From positions 989 through 9,840 of the forward strand of contig DBKX01000097.1 in the NCBI GenBank assembly GCA_002297865.1: a stretch of DNA of 8,852 bases, in the 5' to 3' direction. Made by a program: the position numbers and the translations under genes. This document shows positions 1 to 6,573 of the stretch, one piece after another. The notes under the pieces are model-generated. The model had not been told where the DNA came from. It saw only the letters and a list, made by a program, of their open reading frames with translations, and did not search any database. Within the stretch, counting starts at the first letter, position 1. Each line of letters starts with the position of its first letter. Origin of the DNA: Lachnoclostridium sp. UBA739. Its GTDB lineage: Bacteria > Bacillota_A > Clostridia > Lachnospirales > Lachnospiraceae.

Positions 1-3
1 TTG

Positions 4-37
4 TAGGTTGAGGTTGGTTAATCTCAGCCTATTTTTT
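4..37 (+). terminator. Rho-independent terminator of an upstream gene outside the window
   Basis: Bases 4-12 pair with 23-31 (one G-U pair), and the stem can extend inward by 13-15/20-22 to leave a four-base loop at 16-19. Six T residues follow at 32-37. This is a standard intrinsic terminator reading rightward. The gene it ends lies left of the window. In Clostridia the gene before DUF1385-prmC-prfA is often rpmE (ribosomal protein L31), but nothing of it is visible here, so that identity is inference. Confidence 0.8.
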
Positions 38-120
38 CATGTAAAAGCATAAAAATAATAATATTAGTCTTATTAATTTAAAAGATACTGCAATATAGAA
101 AATATGGAGGCAGTTAATAG

Positions 121-1302
121 ATGAAGATGTCAGGCATCGGCGGACAGGCGGTTATGGAAGGTGTCATGATGAAGAATCAGGACAAAATTGCAATAGCCGT
201 TCGTAAGCCTAATGGGGAGATAGAAGTTAAAAAGGATACGTTTATAGGTTTGGCCCAGAAACATAAATTTTTCGGCATCCCAATTCTGCGAGGTATGGTT
301 ACATTTGTGGAATCTTTAACGGTTGGTATGAAAGCGTTGACGTATTCATCCAGTTTTTATGAAGAGGACGATGTTCCTCCGACAAAGTTTGAAACAGCAT
401 TTAACCGTTTGTTTAAGGATAAGGCAGATGCAGTCATGATGGTGTTGACAGTGCTATTCTCAATTCTTTTGACAATTGGATTGTTTATCCTTGTGCCATT
501 TGTGGGAGCGAACTTCTTTGAAAGATATATAGAATCCGCTGTTCTTTTGGCTATCTGTGAAGGAGTATTACGTCTTGCATTGTTTATTGGTTACGTGCTT
601 TTGATTTCACAGATGAATGACATCAAGAGGGTATTTATGTATCATGGGGCAGAACACAAAACCATTAACTGTGTGGAACATGGATATGAGTTAACAGTAG
701 AAAATGTACGTATTCAGTCCAAGGAACACAAACGTTGTGGAACAAGTTTTATGGTATATGTTTTGTTTTTCAGTATCATATTTTTTACCTGTATTCAAGT
801 AGAAAATATAATTATGAAAATGGTATTACGTCTGCTTTTAGTTCCTGTAATTGCAGGTGTTTCCTATGAATTCATTCGTCTAGCAGGCAGAAGTAATTCA
901 AAAATTATGCACATTCTCAGTCGTCCTGGTATGTGGGTACAGGGGCTGACAACAAAGGAACCTGATGATGCTATGATTGAAGTAGCAATTCGTTCTGTAG
1001 AGGAAGTCTTTGATTGGAAAGAATTCGTTGAGAGTTTTCATGGTGAAATCGACGAGGTCAAGCCCAAAAAACGAGGTTTTTGGGAAGATGATCCTGCTCC
1101 AGAAGATGAGATAGATGAGATTTATGAAGAGATAGAAGACGAGGATGAAAAAGCCAAGAAGGAAATGGCAGTAACGATGCCATCAGACGAAAAGCAGCTT
1201 TTTAATGCTTGTGGAGACATAATGCCGGGCTTTCTAGAGGAAGAAAAAGATGAAGTGCTCGATGCATTAGACCGATATTTTGAAAGTGATGAGAAGAAAT
1301 AA
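121..1302 (+). CDS. DUF1385 family membrane protein (YqhQ-like), unknown function
   Basis: This is a conserved integral membrane protein of the DUF1385/YqhQ family, whose biochemical role is not established. The family hallmarks are clear: GGQAVMEGVMM at residues 7-17, HGAEHK at 175-180 and KRCGTSF at 204-210. Hydrophobic segments lie near 105-130, 139-163, 210-227 and 235-256, suggesting four membrane passes. From residue about 310 the protein becomes strongly acidic: residues 322-343 hold 15 Asp/Glu out of 22. The total of 393 residues is longer than I expect for the family because of this tail. The start is supported by GGAGG at 106-110, ten bases before the ATG. The stop overlaps the prmC start by one base, so the two are probably translationally coupled. 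I see no convincing sigma-A promoter in the AT-rich leader at 38-105. Family assignment is secure; function is unknown. Confidence 0.93.
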   Translation: MKMSGIGGQAVMEGVMMKNQDKIAIAVRKPNGEIEVKKDTFIGLAQKHKFFGIPILRGMVTFVESLTVGMKALTYSSSFYEEDDVPPTKFETAFNRLFKDKADAVMMVLTVLFSILLTIGLFILVPFVGANFFERYIESAVLLAICEGVLRLALFIGYVLLISQMNDIKRVFMYHGAEHKTINCVEHGYELTVENVRIQSKEHKRCGTSFMVYVLFFSIIFFTCIQVENIIMKMVLRLLLVPVIAGVSYEFIRLAGRSNSKIMHILSRPGMWVQGLTTKEPDDAMIEVAIRSVEEVFDWKEFVESFHGEIDEVKPKKRGFWEDDPAPEDEIDEIYEEIEDEDEKAKKEMAVTMPSDEKQLFNACGDIMPGFLEEEKDEVLDALDRYFESDEKK

Positions 1303-2132
1303 TGGCAACATTAGAACAGTTATGGATAGAAGGAACTGAAACATTAGAAAGTGCTGGTGTAGCGGAAGCTAAGTTAAATGCATGGTATCTGCTTTCGGAG
1401 GCATTTGATATATCCAGAGCAACGTACCTTCTTACAAAGGATAAAGAAGCGGGTACGGAAGAACAAGAGCGATATCTTGGATGGATTACCACTCGTGCAA
1501 CTCGTTATCCATTAGAATATATTCTAGGAAAACAGGAATTCATGGGACTTTTGTTTAAGGTAAATGAAAATGTTCTAATTCCTAGACAGGATACAGAGAT
1601 TCTAGTGGAAGGAGTAATTAAGAATTCTCAAGGGAAAAAGATTCTTGATATGTGTACCGGTTCAGGATGCATTGCTGTAAGTATTGCAAAGCTTGGGCAT
1701 GCCACAGAGGTAAAGGCGGTAGATATTTCAGTCAGGGCATTAGATGTTGCAAAGCAAAATGCTTTAAGCAATGATGTGAAGGTTGAATTTATAGAAAGCA
1801 ATCTTTTTGAACAAGTATCGGATCAGTATGATATTATTGTTTCCAATCCTCCTTATATTGAAAGTGAGGTAATTGGAACTTTAATGCCAGAAGTGCGAGA
1901 ATTTGAACCTATGCTCGCGTTGGACGGAACAGAAGATGGTTTGTATTTTTATAGAGAAATAAGTAATGCTGCACCGAGGTATTTAACAGAGAATGGTGAG
2001 ATTTTCTTCGAGATTGGATACAATCAAGGTGAGGCGGTAACTAATATAGTAAGAGCAGCAGGATTTGCTTATGCAGAAGTTCGTAAGGATCTTGCTGGGC
2101 TAGATCGTGTAGTTTATGGTAGATTGAAATAA
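1302..2132 (+). CDS. prmC: Peptide chain release factor N5-glutamine methyltransferase
   Basis: PrmC (HemK) transfers a methyl group from S-adenosylmethionine to the side-chain amide of the glutamine in the GGQ motif of RF1 and RF2, which speeds peptide release. The 276-residue protein has the usual length. Residues 1 to about 85 form the helical N-terminal release-factor-binding region. The methyltransferase part shows PRQDTE at 94-99, the SAM-binding loop DMCTGSGC at 116-123 and the catalytic NPPY at 182-185, the signature that separates this subfamily from other class I methyltransferases. The ATG sits inside the TAATG overlap with the preceding gene. Only a weak purine-rich stretch (GAGAAGAA, 1291-1298) precedes it, so expression probably relies on coupling to the DUF1385 gene. 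Its substrate RF1 is encoded 19 bases downstream. Identity is confident. Confidence 0.96.
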   Translation: MATLEQLWIEGTETLESAGVAEAKLNAWYLLSEAFDISRATYLLTKDKEAGTEEQERYLGWITTRATRYPLEYILGKQEFMGLLFKVNENVLIPRQDTEILVEGVIKNSQGKKILDMCTGSGCIAVSIAKLGHATEVKAVDISVRALDVAKQNALSNDVKVEFIESNLFEQVSDQYDIIVSNPPYIESEVIGTLMPEVREFEPMLALDGTEDGLYFYREISNAAPRYLTENGEIFFEIGYNQGEAVTNIVRAAGFAYAEVRKDLAGLDRVVYGRLK

Positions 2133-2151
2133 GTAAGAGGAGACATATAAG

Positions 2152-3225
2152 ATGTTTGATAAGTTAGATGAAATCGTCAGAAGACAACAAGAGATTGTAA
2201 ACGAATTAAATGAGCCAACTGTAGTCAACGACCAAGCTCGTTTCCGTAAGCTCATGAAGGAGCAGACAGACTTAGCACCTATTGTAGAAAAATATCTAGA
2301 GTACAAAGAAGCTAAGGCTGGTATTGAAGACAGTTTAGCAATGTTAGAGGAAGAATCCGATGAAGAGTTAAAGGAACTTGCGAAAGAAGAGTTAAATGAC
2401 TGCAAGGAACGTGTTCAAGTTCTTGAGCAGGAAATTAGAATCCTTCTTTTACCAAAGGACCCTAATGACGATAAGAACGTTATCGTAGAGATTCGTGGCG
2501 GTGCAGGTGGTGATGAGGCAGCGTTATTTGCGGCTGAGTTATATCGTATGTACTGTCGTTATGCAGAACGTAACCGCTGGAAAGTGGATATGATGAATTT
2601 AAATGAAAATGGTATTGGTGGCTTCAAGGAAGTTATCTTTATGATCAACGGACAGGGTGCTTACTCTAAGTTAAAATATGAGAGTGGTGTTCACCGTGTA
2701 CAGCGTATCCCAGTAACAGAATCAGGTGGAAGAATTCATACATCTACTGCAACTGTAGCAATTATGCCTGAAGCAGAAGAAGTAGATGTGCAAATCGATA
2801 TGAACGATTGTAAGTTTGATGTATTCCGTGCATCTGGTAACGGTGGACAGTGTGTCAATACAACAGACTCTGCAGTTCGTTTAACACATATTCCAACTGG
2901 TATTGTTATTTCCTGTCAGGATGAAAAGTCCCAGTTAAAGAATAAAGATAAGGCTTTGAAAGTACTTCGTTCCAGGTTGTATGATTTAGAGCAGCAAAAA
3001 GCTCATGACGCAGAAGCAGAAGCAAGAAGAAGCCAGGTTGGAAGTGGTGACCGTTCTGAAAAAATCAGAACTTATAACTTCCCTCAAGGGCGTGTAACCG
3101 ACCACAGAATTAAATTTACTTCTCATAGATTAGAAGAAATCTTAGATGGAGATTTAGGTGAATTAATTGACAACTTAATTGGCGCTGACCAGGCAGCAAA
3201 ACTTGCTAAGATGAATGAGAACTAG
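2152..3225 (+). CDS. prfA: Peptide chain release factor 1 (RF1)
   Basis: RF1 recognises UAA and UAG stop codons in the ribosomal A site and triggers peptide hydrolysis. The 357-residue protein is full length. The codon-recognition tripeptide PVT is at residues 187-189, the RF1-type PxT rather than the SPF of RF2, so the call is RF1. The catalytic GGQ is at 231-233 within [16 protein letters not shown]; Gln233 is the expected PrmC target. The residue after it is Cys, where the E. coli protein has His. The N-terminal third is helical and highly charged, as expected for domain 1. The ATG is preceded by AAGAGGAGA (2135-2143) at good spacing. Arginine is mostly CGT, more so than in the neighbouring transporter genes, which suggests selection for high expression. 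The gene sits 19 bases after prmC and is followed by a hairpin terminator. Confidence 0.98.
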   Translation: MFDKLDEIVRRQQEIVNELNEPTVVNDQARFRKLMKEQTDLAPIVEKYLEYKEAKAGIEDSLAMLEEESDEELKELAKEELNDCKERVQVLEQEIRILLLPKDPNDDKNVIVEIRGGAGGDEAALFAAELYRMYCRYAERNRWKVDMMNLNENGIGGFKEVIFMINGQGAYSKLKYESGVHRVQRIPVTESGGRIHTSTATVAIMPEAEEVDVQIDMNDCKFDVFRASGNGGQCVNTTDSAVRLTHIPTGIVISCQDEKSQLKNKDKALKVLRSRLYDLEQQKAHDAEAEARRSQVGSGDRSEKIRTYNFPQGRVTDHRIKFTSHRLEEILDGDLGELIDNLIGADQAAKLAKMNEN

Positions 3226-3255
3226 GAACTTAAGATAAAGATATTATGTGTGAGA

Positions 3256-3292
3256 AAAACCGATATTAGTTTAGAAAGCTAATATCGGTTTT
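3256..3292 (+). terminator. Hairpin after prfA, likely intrinsic terminator
   Basis: Bases 3256-3269 pair perfectly with 3279-3292 (14 bp), and the stem can extend inward by three pairs, one G-U, leaving the loop AGA at 3273-3275. The A4 and T4 ends give the symmetric A-tract/T-tract form that can terminate in either direction. It lies 31 bases after the prfA stop and only 23 bases before the ATG of the next gene. It may therefore also lie in that gene's 5' leader. Confidence 0.82.
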
Positions 3293-3315
3293 CATACTTG
3301 AAAGAGGAAGAAAAC

Positions 3316-4197
3316 ATGAAAACAGATTACATATTAATTGTGTTAGCAGGAATACTCTGGGGTGGGATTGCTTTATTTGTAAATGTATTAGATGGGATAG
3401 GCTTTACTTCTATTGAAATAGTAGCCCTCAGAGTATGGTTTTCAGCTATCGTCATTGGGATTGTTTTAACAATTAAGAATAAAAGGCTGCCAGTGATGCA
3501 TATAAGAGATATTGGATTATTTATTGGGACTGGAATTGTAAGTATTGTGGCGTTTAATTTCTGCTATTTTACTACGATACAGTTAAGTGGGGTATCGGTA
3601 GCAGCGCTTCTTTTATATACTGCACCGACTATGGTTATGCTGATTTCGGTTCCGGTTTTACATGAAAAGCTAAATGTACAGAAGGTAGTTTCGTTACTCG
3701 TTGTATGTTTAGGATTATTGTTTATAACGGGGGTTTTAGGAAGTAAAGAAACGGTTACAGGAAAAGCAGTGCTATTTGGACTAGGTTCTGGGTTGGGATA
3801 TGCCTTATACAGCATCTTTGGAAAGTTTCTTGTAAAAAAGTATGATGCCTATACAATTACGTTTTATACATTTGTATTTGCAGCAATGGGGGTGCTGCCT
3901 TTTGTATCAGTTCCACATGTATTAGAGAGGTTAGTTAGTTTGAAAGGGATAAGCGCTTCATTAGGAATTGCAACACTTTGTACAGTAGCACCGTTTATCT
4001 GTTATACAACAGGTCTTAAGAAGGTGGAAAGTTCAAAAGCATCTATTTTGGCGACTATAGAACCTTTAGTGGCTAGTTTAGTTGGTATAATAGTATTGAA
4101 AGAAGCAGTATCACTACATAAAGTATTGGGTATGGGACTTATATTGATGGCAGTTGTTATTTTAAATTTAAATTTCAACAAAAAAATTAGAAATTAG
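3316..4197 (+). CDS. EamA/DMT-superfamily transporter, substrate unknown
   Basis: This is a polytopic membrane protein of the drug/metabolite transporter superfamily, whose members export or exchange amino acids, metabolites or drugs. About ten hydrophobic segments are visible, arranged as two EamA repeats of roughly residues 5-143 and 150-290. The N-terminal segment has GILWGG. The first repeat ends with HEKLNVQK, and the second with IEPLVASLVGIIVLKEAVSLHK, both typical of the family. I choose ATG at 3316 (293 residues) over an in-frame TTG at 3298 because the Shine-Dalgarno sequence GAGGAAG (3304-3310) lies between the two and is well spaced for the ATG. There is too little room for a promoter after the hairpin at 3256-3292, so transcription comes by read-through or from a promoter before the hairpin. 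The substrate cannot be told from the sequence. Confidence 0.92.
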   Translation: MKTDYILIVLAGILWGGIALFVNVLDGIGFTSIEIVALRVWFSAIVIGIVLTIKNKRLPVMHIRDIGLFIGTGIVSIVAFNFCYFTTIQLSGVSVAALLLYTAPTMVMLISVPVLHEKLNVQKVVSLLVVCLGLLFITGVLGSKETVTGKAVLFGLGSGLGYALYSIFGKFLVKKYDAYTITFYTFVFAAMGVLPFVSVPHVLERLVSLKGISASLGIATLCTVAPFICYTTGLKKVESSKASILATIEPLVASLVGIIVLKEAVSLHKVLGMGLILMAVVILNLNFNKKIRN

Positions 4198-4350
4198 GTG
4201 CAATATTTTTAGTGGGAGATGACACTTATATTGTAAAAAACTAAGAAATATAACATTTACAAACAGAATCAAAGAAATACCGCTTGTGTTTTAAGTGGCT
4301 CTAGGAAGGTAGATAAGATTATTTAATAAGATGTTGAGATTAAATATAAT

Positions 4351-4383
4351 AAGGGTCAGCTTGTGAGTAAGCTGGCTCTTTTT
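4351..4383 (+). terminator. Rho-independent terminator upstream of the ktr promoter
   Basis: Bases 4353-4362 pair with 4369-4378 (ten pairs, two of them G-U) around the six-base loop GTGAGT. Five T residues follow at 4379-4383. It lies 153 bases after the transporter stop codon, so it either ends a long 3' untranslated region or ends a separate short transcript starting in the gap. It insulates the ktr promoter from upstream transcription. Confidence 0.8.
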
Positions 4384-4429
4384 CACTTGCATCAATTTTT
4401 ACATCTATGTAGGTATCTTTTTAATCTAA

Positions 4430-4458
4430 TTGAGAAAATAATATAAATGTGTTAGTAT
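4430..4458 (+). promoter_or_regulatory. Sigma-A-like promoter for ktrB-ktrA-methyltransferase
   Basis: TTGAGA at 4430-4435 and TAGTAT at 4453-4458 are separated by 17 bases, a good vegetative promoter match (four of six and five of six consensus bases). It lies directly after a terminator and before the ktr genes. Transcription would begin near 4465, giving a short leader of about 47 bases before the GTG start at 4512. That would exclude a large riboswitch in the leader. Confidence 0.6.
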
Positions 4459-4511
4459 TATAAGCAAAAGTTATAGGTATGCAATCAGAAAAGATTTGGA
4501 GGATAAATAGA

Positions 4512-5885
4512 GTGTTTCGTTTTAGAAAAAAAACATTAACGACTACTCAGATTATTGCATATGGATTTTTCAGTGCAATAATTGTAGGTGCGTTGCTGCT
4601 TATGCTGCCACTTTCTTCAAAGAGTGGTGAGTGGACGAATTTTATTGATGCACTCTTTACAGCGACAACATCCGTATGTGTAACGGGATTAACAACAGTG
4701 AGTACTTTAGAACATTGGAGTCTGTTTGGTCATTTTATTATTGTTGTGTTAATACAGTTTGGTGGTTTGGGAGTTGTAACGTTTGCAACTGCGATGCTGC
4801 TTATCTTAGGAAAACGAATAACCTTAAAGGAAAGAATGTTACTTCAAGATGCCTATAACCTTGATACATTGCAGGGTCTTGTAAAACTGACAAAGAAGAT
4901 TATGAAGGGAACATTTATAGTGGAAGGTATAGGCGCGATCTTATACTGTTTTCAGTTGATTCCAGAGTTTGGACCAGTCGATGGGCTTCAAAAGTCAATT
5001 TTCTTGTCAATATCCGCATTTAGTAATGCAGGAATGGACTTAATCGGAAATAATAGTCTTAAGCCGTACTGTGGCAATATTTTAATCAATGTTGTAACTA
5101 TGGCACTGATTATCTTAGGTGGACTTGGATTTCCTGTCTGGTGGGATTGTATTCGCATGGCACGATATCGTAAGGGACATAAAATTTCTTTCCGTGAACG
5201 AATTAGAAAGTTTGAATTACACTCAAAAATTGTGTTTGCAGTAACGGGAATATTGATTTTTGGTGGATTCTTGTTAATTCTTCTGATTGAGTGGAATAAC
5301 CCAGATACCCTAGGCAGTATGCCTTGGTGGAAAAAGGGATTAGCTGCAATGTTCCAATCAGTAACACTTAGAACGGCAGGCTTTTTTACGATTCCACAAG
5401 ATGCATTTCAAGATGCAAGTTCATTGTTATTTTTGATTCTTATGTTCATTGGCGGCTCTCCATCGGGAACTGCTGGAGGTGTCAAAACAGTTACAATTGC
5501 CATGCTCTGTCTGGCAGCATGGTCGGTAGTAAAAGGAAGAGAAGATACGGAGATATTTAATCGAAAAATTAAGAGCTGGTATATAAAAAAGGGACTTGCT
5601 GTGGTACTAATCAGCTTGTTTGCGGTTATGATATCAACCACACTTCTTTTAATAATAGAAGAAAAACCGTTTTTGGACATTTTATTTGAGGCTACATCTG
5701 CAATCGGTACAGTAGGTTTGACACGAAATATAACAGGTAGTTTATCAGTTGGCGGCAAATTAGTAATTATTTGCGCAATGTATATTGGAAGAATTGGGCC
5801 AATCACTATGGCACTGTTCTTTAACACAAAGAAGGCAAAAACAGGTGGGCGATCATTTCCAGAGGAAAGAATAATTGTAGGATAA
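4512..5885 (+). CDS. ktrB: Potassium uptake protein, TrkH/KtrB family membrane subunit
   Basis: This is the ion-conducting subunit of a Ktr/Trk-type potassium uptake system. It has four membrane-pore-membrane repeats. The selectivity-filter glycines are present in all four pore loops: Gly59 (VTGLT), Gly174 (SNAGM), Gly290 (RTAGF) and Gly402 (TVGLT). The intramembrane gating loop GGSPSGTAGGVKT is at 314-326. The 457-residue length and the single-RCK partner downstream point to KtrB rather than the longer proteobacterial TrkH. I choose GTG 4512 because GGAGG (4498-4502) lies nine bases before it. The in-frame ATG at 4479 would add 11 residues (MQSEKIWRINR) but has no good ribosome binding site, and its extension would encode the Shine-Dalgarno itself. 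ktrA follows 12 bases later. Family is certain; KtrB versus TrkH naming is inference. Confidence 0.94.
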   Translation: MFRFRKKTLTTTQIIAYGFFSAIIVGALLLMLPLSSKSGEWTNFIDALFTATTSVCVTGLTTVSTLEHWSLFGHFIIVVLIQFGGLGVVTFATAMLLILGKRITLKERMLLQDAYNLDTLQGLVKLTKKIMKGTFIVEGIGAILYCFQLIPEFGPVDGLQKSIFLSISAFSNAGMDLIGNNSLKPYCGNILINVVTMALIILGGLGFPVWWDCIRMARYRKGHKISFRERIRKFELHSKIVFAVTGILIFGGFLLILLIEWNNPDTLGSMPWWKKGLAAMFQSVTLRTAGFFTIPQDAFQDASSLLFLILMFIGGSPSGTAGGVKTVTIAMLCLAAWSVVKGREDTEIFNRKIKSWYIKKGLAVVLISLFAVMISTTLLLIIEEKPFLDILFEATSAIGTVGLTRNITGSLSVGGKLVIICAMYIGRIGPITMALFFNTKKAKTGGRSFPEERIIVG

Positions 5886-5897
5886 AGAGGAGTAAAC

Positions 5898-6557
5898 ATG
5901 GCAAAAAAAGAGTTTGTAGTATTTGGTTTAGGACGCTTTGGGAGAAGTGTTGCGACAACACTAGCGGAGAGCGGATGCAACGTGCTTGTTGTAGATAGCG
6001 ACTCTGATAAGGTACATGATATGGCAGATGTTGTTACTTATGCTGTAACAGGAGATGTAACGGATGCCGAGATGTTGCAGTCTCTTGGACTTAGCAATTT
6101 TGATGGTGCCATTGTTGCAATTGGAGAAAATCTGGAAGCTAGCGTTATGGTAACAATCCTAGCGAAAGAAATGGGAATTCCATATGTAATGGCAAAGGCC
6201 CAAAATGATTTGCATGCAAAAGTATTAAAAAAGGTTGGTGTGGATCTTGTAGTATTTCCAGAGAAGGAAACTGGAATCAGGCTTGCACACAATTTAGTTA
6301 TGGGTAATTTTTTTGATGCCATTGAGTTATCTTCTAATTTTAGTATTATGGAATTAGCTGTACCAAGTGAGTGGGATGGACATTCATTGAAAGAGTTAAA
6401 TATTCGTGCAAAACATAATTTAAATGTAATAGGGATTAGGAAAGCTAATGAGCTTGATATCAATCCTGCAGCCGATGAAACTTTATCAAAAGAAGATGTT
6501 TTGATTGTAATTGGAGATAATAATTCATTAAATCGCTTAAAAGAGAAAGTGAAATAG
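5898..6557 (+). CDS. ktrA: Potassium uptake regulatory subunit, KtrA/TrkA (RCK domain)
   Basis: This is a cytoplasmic RCK protein that forms a ring on KtrB and gates it by binding nucleotides (ATP/ADP or NAD(H)). The Rossmann glycine motif GLGRFG is at residues 10-15, and the acidic residue ending the second strand is Asp33, expected to bind the ribose. Residues 1 to about 125 are the TrkA_N domain. Residues about 140-219 are a TrkA_C domain, which binds c-di-AMP in some Firmicute KtrA proteins; whether it does here cannot be read from the sequence. The 219 residues with one RCK unit match KtrA, not the double-unit E. coli TrkA. AGAGGAG (5886-5892) lies five bases before the ATG. The 12-base gap from ktrB indicates co-transcription. 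Confidence 0.95.
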   Translation: MAKKEFVVFGLGRFGRSVATTLAESGCNVLVVDSDSDKVHDMADVVTYAVTGDVTDAEMLQSLGLSNFDGAIVAIGENLEASVMVTILAKEMGIPYVMAKAQNDLHAKVLKKVGVDLVVFPEKETGIRLAHNLVMGNFFDAIELSSNFSIMELAVPSEWDGHSLKELNIRAKHNLNVIGIRKANELDINPAADETLSKEDVLIVIGDNNSLNRLKEKVK

Positions 6558-6573
6558 CACTTGGAGGTTATAC

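Larger units (their letters stand above)
4198..4511. other. Non-coding stretch between the EamA transporter and ktrB
   Basis: These 314 bases separate two genes of the same strand. The right half holds a terminator (4351-4383), a sigma-A-like promoter (4430-4458) and the ktrB ribosome binding site (4498-4502). In 4198-4350 I see only AT-rich sequence and an imperfect hairpin, in which 4201-4206 and 4211-4214 pair with 4224-4227 and 4228-4233 around an internal loop. It has no T-run after it, so it does not look like a terminator. There is no open frame of credible length with a ribosome binding site, and I do not recognise a tRNA or a known riboswitch, including the c-di-AMP ydaO type that sometimes precedes potassium genes. 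Confidence 0.6.

Noticed and set aside
47..99. Promoter for the DUF1385 gene (GATACT at 84-89, TATAGA at 94-99, or a sigma-E-like CATA at 48-51)
   Set aside because: None has an acceptable -35 partner at normal spacing, so no site could be called in this AT-rich leader.
1202..1492. Minus-strand open frame of 96 codons across the DUF1385/prmC junction
   Set aside because: It is a shadow of two well-supported + strand genes, its product has no recognisable domain, and no ribosome binding site is evident.
4218..4366. Tiny open frames in the gap (5 codons at 4218, 11 codons at 4331)
   Set aside because: Too short, and without convincing ribosome binding sites or recognisable leader-peptide composition.
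4198..4511. c-di-AMP (ydaO/yuaA) riboswitch before the potassium genes
   Set aside because: Expected because such riboswitches control K+ transporters in Firmicutes, but I could not recognise its conserved core, and the likely promoter leaves a leader of only about 47 bases.
5408..5980. Minus-strand open frame of 190 codons opposite the ktrB end and ktrA start
   Set aside because: Long but fully antisense to KtrB and KtrA, whose motifs are intact. The translated product shows no family features.
6038..6463. Minus-strand open frame of 141 codons inside ktrA
   Set aside because: Antisense shadow of a gene with clear RCK-domain motifs.
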